DNA from: Azorhizobium doebereinerae UFLA1-100
GTDB taxonomy: Bacteria > Pseudomonadota > Alphaproteobacteria > Rhizobiales > Xanthobacteraceae
Assembly (NCBI RefSeq): GCF_000473085.1
Contig: NZ_AXBA01000014.1
Location: 1 to 64,000 of the forward strand
Length of the DNA: 64,000 bases
Direction of reading: 5' to 3'
In this document: positions 57,230 through 64,000 of the stretch, in pieces
Layout of the letters: the number at the start of each line of letters is the position of its first letter
Numbering within the stretch: the first letter of the stretch is position 1
Translations under genes and position numbers: made by a program
The notes under the pieces: generated by a model
What the model was told of the DNA's origin: nothing
The model's database searches: none
What the model saw: the letters and a program-made list of their open reading frames with translations, nothing else

Positions 57230-57391
57230 CGCGCCGGGAGAGCCGGGCAGCCGGTCCCAGTGAAGCTCAAGTATCCCCGGCGCGGTTGTTCGGCGCAGAA
57301 CTTGCATAAAAAGACCGTGGGCGGGGCACAAGAGCCCTGTTCCGGCGTCTGTTCCGTCCCCCTCCCTTGTACATCCTGCCAGGACTTGCTC

Positions 57392-58426
57392 ATGCCTTCG
57401 TTTGTCCGTGCCGCCTCCGGCGGCCTGCTGCCGTTTTGCCTTGCACTGCTGCCCGCCTTTTCCGCTTTCGCCCAGTCCGCCGCACCCGCGCCGGCCGCGC
57501 CGGCGCCGGTGGTGTGGGAGCTGATCGACGAATATCCCGCTTCCGCCATCCCCGGGCAGGCGGATGCCGGCTTTGCCGCCGCCGTGGCGCGGGAGACCGG
57601 CGGCAAGCTCGCCATCACCGTGATTCCGGACGCGAAGTCTGGGCTGCGCTCGCGCGAGCAGCTCAAGGCGGTGAGCGAGGGGCGCTACGCCATGGCCGAC
57701 AGCTTCGGCGGCGCGCTGGCGGAGGACGGGCCGCTGTTCCTGCTCTCGTCGCTGCCGTTCGTCACCGCCTCGGCGCAGGAGGCGCAGGCGCTCTACGAGG
57801 CGGCGAAGCCGCTCTATGAGGCCGAGTTCGCCAAGCGCGGCCAGAAGCTGCTGTTCGTCACGCCCTGGCCGCCCAGCGGCATCTGGTCCGCCGCCCCGGT
57901 GAACAGCCCGGCGGCGCTGAAGGCGCTGAAGATCCGCACCTATGACGCCACCAGCGCCAGCCTGTTTTCCGCCACCTCGGAGCGCGCCGCTGTGGTGTCG
58001 TTCGCCGATCTGATGCCGAAGCTGAAAAGCGGCGAGTACAATGCCGTGCTGTCCTCCGGCGACGGCGGCGCGGGCCGCAAGCTGTGGGAATACCTGCCCA
58101 ACTTCTCGCAGATCACCTATGCGGTGCCGCTGAGCTTCGGTACGGTGTCGCTCACGGCCTGGAACGCGCTCGACGGCGCCACCCAGGCGGCGGTGCTGCG
58201 CGCCGGCGCGCAGACCACGGCCGAGCAGTGGCAGGCCATGACCGGCCGGGTGGAAGCCAATTACAAGCGCATGCGCGAGAATGCGGTGGCCATCGACGAG
58301 GCGCCGCCGGCCGAGGTGATGGCGGCGCTGCGCGCGGCCGCCGCCACCTCCATCGCCGAATGGCGCGCCGCCGCCGGCCCTGAGGCCGCGGCGGTGCTGG
58401 GCGCGGCCAAGCCCGCCGGGCAGTGA
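57392..58426 (+). CDS. TRAP-transporter substrate-binding protein (DctP family)
   Basis: A 344-residue exported binding protein. The signal peptide ends AFAQSA, an Ala/Pro linker follows, and the DctP-type core includes LKAVSEGRYAMADSFGG, then LLSSLPFVTASAQEAQALYE and LKALKIRTYDATSASLFSAT. The permeases DctQ and DctM that normally accompany it are absent. It starts 163 bases after potI in the same direction. It could be an orphan, could work with a TRAP permease encoded elsewhere, or might replace a missing component here. Confidence 0.78.
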   Translation: MPSFVRAASGGLLPFCLALLPAFSAFAQSAAPAPAAPAPVVWELIDEYPASAIPGQADAGFAAAVARETGGKLAITVIPDAKSGLRSREQLKAVSEGRYAMADSFGGALAEDGPLFLLSSLPFVTASAQEAQALYEAAKPLYEAEFAKRGQKLLFVTPWPPSGIWSAAPVNSPAALKALKIRTYDATSASLFSATSERAAVVSFADLMPKLKSGEYNAVLSSGDGGAGRKLWEYLPNFSQITYAVPLSFGTVSLTAWNALDGATQAAVLRAGAQTTAEQWQAMTGRVEANYKRMRENAVAIDEAPPAEVMAALRAAAATSIAEWRAAAGPEAAAVLGAAKPAGQ

Positions 58427-58698
58427 AACCCGCCGCGCCGGCCTCCGCCGGCGCGGCCCCCGCCTTGACGCTGCGCTGCACCATGGTGCGGCGGGGCGGC
58501 GGGGAGGTGCAGGGGTGACGGGCGGCGGCTTCTTCTCTAAAACACGTCGCCGTGGTGGGAAGGGATCAGATCCCGTGAGGCTCCGGATTGCGTGGCAATC
58601 CCGGGGGCGATCGGCTTTGGGCTTTCGACCCATCCGTCGTCTCCCTCGTGCGGTCCGGCTGCGCCGCCGGTCCGCCCGCCCAGGATTTCACCCCCCGC

Positions 58699-60642
58699 AT
58701 GAAATACCGAGCGGACATCAGCGGTCTGCGCGCGCTCGCCGTCGTCCCGGTGGTGCTCTATCACGCCGACCCGCGGCTGGTGCCCGGCGGCTATGTGGGC
58801 GTCGACATCTTCTTCGTCATCTCCGGCTATCTCATCACCTCGATCATCGCGCGGGAGATGGCGCTCGGGCGCTTCAGCTTCCTCACCTTCTACGACCGCC
58901 GCATCCGCCGCATCGTGCCGGCCTATGCGGCGGTGACGCTGGCGACCGCGTTGGTGGCCGTGGCCACCCTGCCGCCGCTGATGCTGGAGCCGTTCGGGCG
59001 GGCGCTGGAGTTCGCCTCGGTCTTCCTCGCCAACCGGCATTTCCTCGCCACGGCGGGCTATTTCGCCCCCGGCGCGGAGGAACAGCTTCTGCTGCACACC
59101 TGGTCGCTGGCGGTGGAGGAGCAATTCTATCTGATCTGGCCGCTGGCGCTGATCGGCCTGTTCCACCGGCGGCTGGCGCGCTGGCGCGGCCTCATCATCT
59201 GGACCCTGCTCATCGCCTCGCTTTACCTTGCGAGCAAGAACGCGCTGCTGCGGCCCAACAACGCCTTCTACAATTTCACCTCCCGCGCCTGGGAGCTGCT
59301 GCTGGGCGGGGTGCTGGCGCTGGGCCTCGTGCCCAAGGTGCGCGGCCGCCTGCTGCTTGAGGCCATGGGCCTTGCCGGCCTCGGGCTGATCGGCGCGGCG
59401 CTCGTTCTGTTTGACCGCACGACGGTGTTCCCCGGCCTGTCGGCCCTGCTGCCGGCCGGCGGCGCGCTGCTGCTGATCTGGGCCGGGGAGGAGGGGCGCG
59501 CCACGCTCGCCGGCCGGCTGCTCGGCCTCGCGCCGCTGGTGGCCGTCGGGCTGATCTCCTATTCGCTCTACCTCTGGCACTGGCCGATCCTCGCCCTCTA
59601 CAAGTTCCACGCCGGGCATGATCCCGGGCTGGCGGCGGGCGTGGCGCTGGTGGGGGCGGCGGTGCTCGTCTCCGTCCTGTCCTGGCGCTTCGTCGAGATG
59701 CCGTTCCGCCGGCACGGCCCGGCGGCGCCGAGCGCGGAATGGCACAGCATCAAGTTCGGCGCGCTCACGCTCTCGGCGCTGGCCGGCATCGGCCTGCTGC
59801 TGGCGCAGACCGGCGGGATGCCGCAGCGCGCGGGGGCGGACTATCTGGCGGCGGAGGCCGCGCTCAAGCGGACATGGCCGGGCACCCAGGACTGCCTGCA
59901 AGGGCCGGGCCTCGCGCCGGCCGGGACGCGCTGCCGCTTCGGCGATCTCGCGCCCGATGCGCCGCTGATCGCCTTGTGGGGGGATTCCTTCGCCAACCAC
60001 CATGCGCCCGCGCTCGACGCCATCGCCCGCGCCGGCCGGCGCGGGCTGGTGCAGGTGACCAAGGCCGGCTGCGCGCCGCAGGCCTCGGCGTCCTCGGGCG
60101 GCTCGCTGGAGGCGCAGGATTGCGAGCGGTTCCGCGCCGCCGCTCTGGCCGGCTTCGTCGCCGACCCGAACGTGAAGCTGGTGGTCATCGGCGGCCTGTG
60201 GCCCTCCGGCCCCGCTCTGGCCCCGGCCATGGCCGGGCTGAAGGACGCGGTGGCGCAGCTGCGGCAGGCGGGCAAGGGGGTGGTGCTCATCGGCCCGCCG
60301 CCGGATTTCGTCGATGGGCGGGGCGCGCGCTGCGTGCTGCGCAAACGCTTCCTCGGCCTCGACGAGACGCCCTGCTTCCTGCCCACCCAACTGGCCGAAG
60401 CCAATGCGGCGCCGGTGGAGGCGGCCCTGACGCGGATCGCGGGGGAGGTGCCGGGGGTGGAACTGGTGCTGCCGCGCGCCGCCTTCTGCGACGACGCGCT
60501 GTGCCGCCCGGTAGTGGCGGACGGCGGCCTCGGCTTCATCGACGCCGGCCATCTCAACGCGCCGGGCTCGCTGTTCCTGGTGCCGGAGCTGAAGGCGGGG
60601 ATCGAGCGGGCGACACGCCCGACGCGGCCGGCGGCGATCTGA
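58699..60642 (+). CDS. Acyltransferase-3 (OafA/YrhL type) fused to an SGNH domain
   Basis: A 647-residue protein. The first ~375 residues are the ten-helix acyltransferase-3 domain (ISGLRALAVVPVVLYHADPR, then GGYVGVDIFFVISGYLITSI, with HTWSLAVEEQFYLIWPLAL). The last ~250 residues form a periplasmic SGNH domain with the nucleophile segment LWGDSFANHHAPAL near residue 430 and the later FIDAGHLNAPGS with Asp and His. Such fused enzymes O-acetylate cell-surface polysaccharide or peptidoglycan. The ATG at 58699 is the family start. Confidence 0.85.
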   Translation: MKYRADISGLRALAVVPVVLYHADPRLVPGGYVGVDIFFVISGYLITSIIAREMALGRFSFLTFYDRRIRRIVPAYAAVTLATALVAVATLPPLMLEPFGRALEFASVFLANRHFLATAGYFAPGAEEQLLLHTWSLAVEEQFYLIWPLALIGLFHRRLARWRGLIIWTLLIASLYLASKNALLRPNNAFYNFTSRAWELLLGGVLALGLVPKVRGRLLLEAMGLAGLGLIGAALVLFDRTTVFPGLSALLPAGGALLLIWAGEEGRATLAGRLLGLAPLVAVGLISYSLYLWHWPILALYKFHAGHDPGLAAGVALVGAAVLVSVLSWRFVEMPFRRHGPAAPSAEWHSIKFGALTLSALAGIGLLLAQTGGMPQRAGADYLAAEAALKRTWPGTQDCLQGPGLAPAGTRCRFGDLAPDAPLIALWGDSFANHHAPALDAIARAGRRGLVQVTKAGCAPQASASSGGSLEAQDCERFRAAALAGFVADPNVKLVVIGGLWPSGPALAPAMAGLKDAVAQLRQAGKGVVLIGPPPDFVDGRGARCVLRKRFLGLDETPCFLPTQLAEANAAPVEAALTRIAGEVPGVELVLPRAAFCDDALCRPVVADGGLGFIDAGHLNAPGSLFLVPELKAGIERATRPTRPAAI

Positions 60643-60736
60643 GCGGTGAGGCGAGGCGCTTTGGGCAGCGAAGGATGTCGCTTGAACAAATCGGGAACAT
60701 AGTTAAGCTTCAGCGCCATCCGGGGCGAGGGGCGCC

Positions 60737-61066
60737 ATGATCGCAAGCCGTCTGCTGAAGCTGCGAACGCAGGACGGCGATGTTGATCTGCCGGTCCGCG
60801 TCCATGCGCCAAGGGAGAGCGAGGGCGCCTGGGCCTGCCGCACCGAGATCGGCTGGCCGGAGGGCACCCAGGCGGTGGATGCCTACGGCCATGATGCCAT
60901 CCAGGCGTTCTATCTCGCGTTGCAGATAGTAGGCATCCATCTCTACACAAGCGATTACCATGCGGACGGGGACATCTTCTTTCCGGGGCAAGGGAAAGGC
61001 TACGGCTTTCCCCTGCCGCCCAGTCTGCGCGGCATGCTCATCGGTGACGACGCCACGTATTTCTGA
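60737..61066 (+). CDS. DUF6968-like protein, first of a tandem pair
   Basis: A 109-residue cytoplasmic protein starting MIASRLLKLRTQDGDVDLPV and ending GFPLPPSLRGMLIGDDATYF, with IGWPEGTQAVDAYGHDAIQA in the middle. It shares these positions with the gene directly downstream, so the two are tandem paralogues. The family assignment to DUF6968 is from memory. No signal or membrane segment is present. An unusually AT-rich upstream region may hold the promoter. Confidence 0.6.
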   Translation: MIASRLLKLRTQDGDVDLPVRVHAPRESEGAWACRTEIGWPEGTQAVDAYGHDAIQAFYLALQIVGIHLYTSDYHADGDIFFPGQGKGYGFPLPPSLRGMLIGDDATYF

Positions 61067-61102
61067 CGTTTCGCCGCTCCACCGTCCCTATCGAGGGTCT
61101 GT

Positions 61103-61432
61103 ATGATCGCAAGCCGCATCCTGACGCTGACGTTGCCCACCGGCACCGTGGAGGTGCCGATCCGCATCTATGCGCCCGAATTCTCCGGCACGTCCTGGAG
61201 TTGTCGCTATGAGACCGACTGGCCGGAGGGGCGGCGAACCATGTCCTCCCGGGGCTTTGATGCCGTGCAGGCGCTGCTCATGGCCATGCAGATGATCGCG
61301 GCCGACATTTATGCCAGCAATTACCACGCAGCCGGCCAACTGCACTTTCAGCCGGATTGGGAAGGGTACGGATTTCCCGTCACCGGCATGATGCGCGACA
61401 TGCTGATTGGCGATGACCGCAAATATCTCTGA
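61103..61432 (+). CDS. DUF6968-like protein, second of a tandem pair
   Basis: A 109-residue protein starting MIASRILTLTLPTGTVEVPI and ending GFPVTGMMRDMLIGDDRKYL; the middle reads TDWPEGRRTMSSRGFDAVQA. It is the same length as its upstream neighbour and shares MIASR, PVR/PIR, WPEG, the alpha-helical AVQA/AIQA region, GFP and MLIGDD. The function is unknown. Confidence 0.6.
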   Translation: MIASRILTLTLPTGTVEVPIRIYAPEFSGTSWSCRYETDWPEGRRTMSSRGFDAVQALLMAMQMIAADIYASNYHAAGQLHFQPDWEGYGFPVTGMMRDMLIGDDRKYL

Positions 61433-61507
61433 ACATCGGATCTGATCCCGCCGCCATGCGGCGCGCGCCGACGACAGCCGCGGCCGCCGCGACGATCCCG
61501 GCGGAGG

Positions 61508-63574
61508 TCACCGCCCCTCGCGCACCCAGGCCGCGGTGATCACGCCCAGCAGCAGGAGCAGCCCGGACAGGCCGGCGAACAGCGGGAACAGGCCGATGCC
61601 GCGCACCACCGAGACGTCGCGGGTGCGCAGGCCCAGCCAGTCCTCGCCGGCCAGGCGCTCGCCGGAGGAGACCGCCACCACGCGCGGCACCGTGCCGTTG
61701 AGGTCGGCGAGGCGCCACAGCCCGCCGCCGGTGGCCGCCGCGATGGGGGTGAGCCAGTCCTTCGTGCTGGTCACCTCGGCGAATTCCTTCGGGTTCAGCG
61801 GGCCGATGTTGGTGAGCGCTGTCAGTTGCCCGTTCACCGCCCGCCACAGGCCGAGTTCGTCGGCCGGCGTCGTCGCCCGCCACAGGCCGGGCTCGGCCTC
61901 CTTCAGGGTGAGGGTGCGCACCGCGCCGGAGGGCGTCGTCACCTGCGCCGTCGGCACCGTGTCGCCCATGGTCTGGCGCTCGACCACGAGGTCGCGGCCC
62001 GAGGTGGAGAGCTTCAGGCGCTCCTCCTCCAGGTCCGGCTCCTTCATCAGCCAGTGCGAGAGGCGGCGCAGCAGGTCGATATAGGGCCCGCCGCCGTCAT
62101 AGCCGCGCGCCCACAGCCAGAAATGGTCCGACAGCAGCAGCGCCACCCGGCCCTGGCCGACCCGGTCCAGCTGCAGCACCGGCTTGTCGCCGGGGGCGCC
62201 GAGCACGGTGACGCCGGAGCGGGCGTCCGCGTCCACCACGCGGAAGAAGCGGCTCCAGTGCGGCGGGTCGCTCTCCGCGCCGGGCAGGCCGCGCGTCACC
62301 GGGTGGCGCTTGCCGGGGTCGGTGAGCCGCGCCACATAGGGCGCTTCCGTGGTCTGGCCGGTGGGCGCGGCGGGCAGGATTTCCTCCAGCGGCGTGTTGT
62401 AGAGCGAGCCGGTATCGACGAAGTCGGTCCCCGCCGCCACCAGCAGCGCGCCGCCGGCGCGCACATAGCGCACGATATTGTCGAAATAGACCTGCGGCAG
62501 CACGCCCTGCTGCGAGTAGCGGTCGAAGATGATCAGGTCGAAGTCGCGGATCTTGGTCTGGAACAGCTCGCGCGTGGGGAAGGCGATCAGCGAGAGCTCG
62601 TTGATCGGCGTGCCGTCCTGCTTCTCCGGCGGGCGCAGGATGGTGAAGTGGACGAGGTCCACGTTGGCGTCGCTCTTCAAGAGGTTGCGCCAGGTGCGCT
62701 CGCCCACGTTCGGCTCGCCGGAGACCAGCAGCACCCGCAGCTTGTCGCGCACCCCGTCGATGGAGACGGCGGCGCGATTGTTGATGGGGGTCAGCTCGCC
62801 CTCCAGCGGGGGCACCTCCACCTCGACGATGTTCGGCCCGGCATGGGCGATCTCCACCTCCACCTGCGTGGAGCGGCCGGTGGTGACGACGGGATTGGCG
62901 ATCACCTCGCCGTCGCGGCGCACGGTCACGCCGACCCGCGCGCCGGCGGGAGCGCCCTCGTCGGTGACGCGGAAGGTCAGCGTCTGGCGCTGGCCGACGA
63001 TGCCGAAGCGCGGCGCCCGCTCCAGCGCCACGCGCCGGTCGCGCTCGCCGGCGCGGCCGGTGATGAGGCCGTGGACCGGGGCGGAAAAGCCCAGCGCCGC
63101 CGCCTGCTCGGGCACGTCGTGCACCCGCCCGTCGGTGATCATCACGGCGCCGGCCACCCGTTCCGGCGGCACGTCGGCAAGGCCCGCCGACAGAGCGGAA
63201 AACAGGCGCGTGCCGTCGGTCTCGCCGTCGCGGGCATCCGCTTCGATGGTGCGGATCTCCAGGCCCGGAATGCGCTTCAGGCGCTCGTCCAGGGCGGCGC
63301 GGGCGGCCTCCGCCTGGGCGGTGCGGTCGCCGAAATTCTGGCTGGCGCTCTTGTCCACCACCACCGCCACCACGGAGGACAGGGGCTCGCGCTCCTCCCG
63401 CGTCAGCGAGGGATTGGCGAGCGCCAGGAGGCCCACCACCAGCGCCAGGGCGCGGATCACCGCGCCGCGCGTGCGCGAGACGACCAGCAGGGCCGCCAGC
63501 ACCAGCGCCACCAGCGCCACGGCGCCGAGCAGCGGCCAGGGAAGGAAGGGCGCGAATGCGAGGCCGTAGGTCAT
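61508..63574 (-). CDS. Large membrane protein with extracytoplasmic VWA-like domain
   Basis: A 688-residue protein with two N-terminal helices (about 12-32 and 37-55), a von Willebrand A-like segment beginning SSVVAVVVDKSASQNFGDRT, a glutamine-amidotransferase-like region in the middle (LRVLLVSGEPNVGERTWRNL, then RAGGALLVAAGTDF), and a C-terminal helix. This is the protein usually encoded with MoxR, DUF58 and DUF4159 genes, of unclear role in envelope integrity. The DUF4159 protein gene is next upstream. Confidence 0.7.
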   Translation of the reverse strand: MTYGLAFAPFLPWPLLGAVALVALVLAALLVVSRTRGAVIRALALVVGLLALANPSLTREEREPLSSVVAVVVDKSASQNFGDRTAQAEAARAALDERLKRIPGLEIRTIEADARDGETDGTRLFSALSAGLADVPPERVAGAVMITDGRVHDVPEQAAALGFSAPVHGLITGRAGERDRRVALERAPRFGIVGQRQTLTFRVTDEGAPAGARVGVTVRRDGEVIANPVVTTGRSTQVEVEIAHAGPNIVEVEVPPLEGELTPINNRAAVSIDGVRDKLRVLLVSGEPNVGERTWRNLLKSDANVDLVHFTILRPPEKQDGTPINELSLIAFPTRELFQTKIRDFDLIIFDRYSQQGVLPQVYFDNIVRYVRAGGALLVAAGTDFVDTGSLYNTPLEEILPAAPTGQTTEAPYVARLTDPGKRHPVTRGLPGAESDPPHWSRFFRVVDADARSGVTVLGAPGDKPVLQLDRVGQGRVALLLSDHFWLWARGYDGGGPYIDLLRRLSHWLMKEPDLEEERLKLSTSGRDLVVERQTMGDTVPTAQVTTPSGAVRTLTLKEAEPGLWRATTPADELGLWRAVNGQLTALTNIGPLNPKEFAEVTSTKDWLTPIAAATGGGLWRLADLNGTVPRVVAVSSGERLAGEDWLGLRTRDVSVVRGIGLFPLFAGLSGLLLLLGVITAAWVREGR

Positions 63575-63629
63575 GGACGCCTTTCGCGGGCCGGGACGAT
63601 GCGGCGGTCGGCGGGACGGGAGCGGACGA

Positions 63630-64000
63630 TCATTGGCCGAGGCGCTCCAGCAGCGCGGGCACGTGCACCTGGTCCGCCTTGTAGTTCCCGGTCAGCACGT
63701 ACATCACCATGTTGGCGCCGGAGCGGAAGGCCATCTCCCGCTGGCGCGGCTCGCCGGGGGAGAGCGGCAGCAGCGGCTCGCCGTTCGGCCCCACCGCCCA
63801 GGCGCCGGCGAGGTCATTGCCGGTGATGATCACGGGCGAGACGCCGTCGCCGGCGCGCGCCGGGCGGTCCTCGCCGTCGCGGGCGGCCGGCAGGGCCTCC
63901 ACCCAGGTGGTGCCGCCGGTGAAGCGGCCGGGAAAATCCCTGAGCAGGTAGAAGGCCTTGGTGAGCACGTGATCGCGCGGCACCGGCTCCAGCTCGGGAA
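63630..64000 (-). CDS. DUF4159-domain protein, C-terminal part (gene runs off the window)
   Basis: The frame is open to the window's right edge; the visible 123 residues include PRDHVLTKAFYLLRDFPGRF, then GVSPVIITGNDLAGAWAVGP and SGANMVMYVLTGNYKADQVH, which match the C-terminal part of DUF4159 proteins as I know them. It is probably translated with the large membrane protein 55 bases downstream. The N-terminus and any membrane segments lie outside. Confidence 0.75.
   Translation of the reverse strand, partial: PELEPVPRDHVLTKAFYLLRDFPGRFTGGTTWVEALPAARDGEDRPARAGDGVSPVIITGNDLAGAWAVGPNGEPLLPLSPGEPRQREMAFRSGANMVMYVLTGNYKADQVHVPALLERLGQ

Overview
The window is a GC-rich (roughly 70%) bacterial chromosome segment. 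The gene content points to an alphaproteobacterium of the order Hyphomicrobiales, and I infer Xanthobacteraceae or a close relative. The main reasons are the ethylmalonyl-CoA pathway enzymes, an NdvA-type cyclic glucan exporter, a trpF-trpB-trpA-accD-folC series, an AccD with a degenerate zinc ribbon, a candidate EcfG general-stress promoter, and intergenic repeats of a Rhizobiales type. It is core chromosome with small accessory inserts. I see no prophage, plasmid, CRISPR array or large island.

Layout. 1-4.4 kb: the end of an IS5-family element abutting a DMT exporter, then dsbB with a 51-aa DUF5993 partner, a serine beta-lactamase-like hydrolase and an exported dienelactone-hydrolase-like protein. 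4.4-8.6 kb: a three-unit degenerate repeat, then ethylmalonyl-CoA mutase and crotonyl-CoA carboxylase/reductase transcribed divergently around a small stress membrane protein. 8.7-16 kb: an HI0933-type flavoprotein, an RTX calcium-binding protein, a CobW GTPase, a D,D-carboxypeptidase and the glucan exporter. 16.3-20.9 kb: a DUF2157 membrane protein, then LysR-DoxX-VOC-glutathionyl-hydroquinone reductase, which looks like a quinone or electrophile response cluster. 20.9-30.1 kb: the replication block gyrB, lysE-like, L,D-transpeptidase, recF, dnaN, dnaA and rpsT, all on the minus strand. 30.4-39.3 kb: a complex I NDUFA9-like protein, trpF, trpB, a small exported protein, trpA, a repeat plus hicAB and an Ntn-hydrolase insert, then accD and folC. 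39.4-43.6 kb: two DMT exporters, csbD and ilvD. 43.7-53.7 kb: a patch of poorly known genes including a cyanovirin-type protein split by a linker, a Cache receptor with a degenerate kinase half, several exported unknowns, an MFS transporter, a flavin reductase and a c-type cytochrome. 53.9-58.4 kb: tRNA-Thr(GGT), a PotGHI-type ABC transporter without its own binding protein, and an orphan TRAP binding protein. 58.7-64 kb: an SGNH-fused acyltransferase, two tandem DUF6968-like paralogues, and the start of a large membrane protein/DUF4159 cluster that runs off the window.

The sites read most directly are these. A perfect 20-bp inverted repeat lies inside a candidate hicAB promoter. An EcfG-type promoter stands before csbD. 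A strong sigma-70 promoter and a terminator flank rpsT. Two crossed terminators lie between ilvD and the cyanovirin-type gene. A family of intergenic elements supplies stop codons to neighbouring genes. All functional names come from reading the protein sequences; no database search was run.
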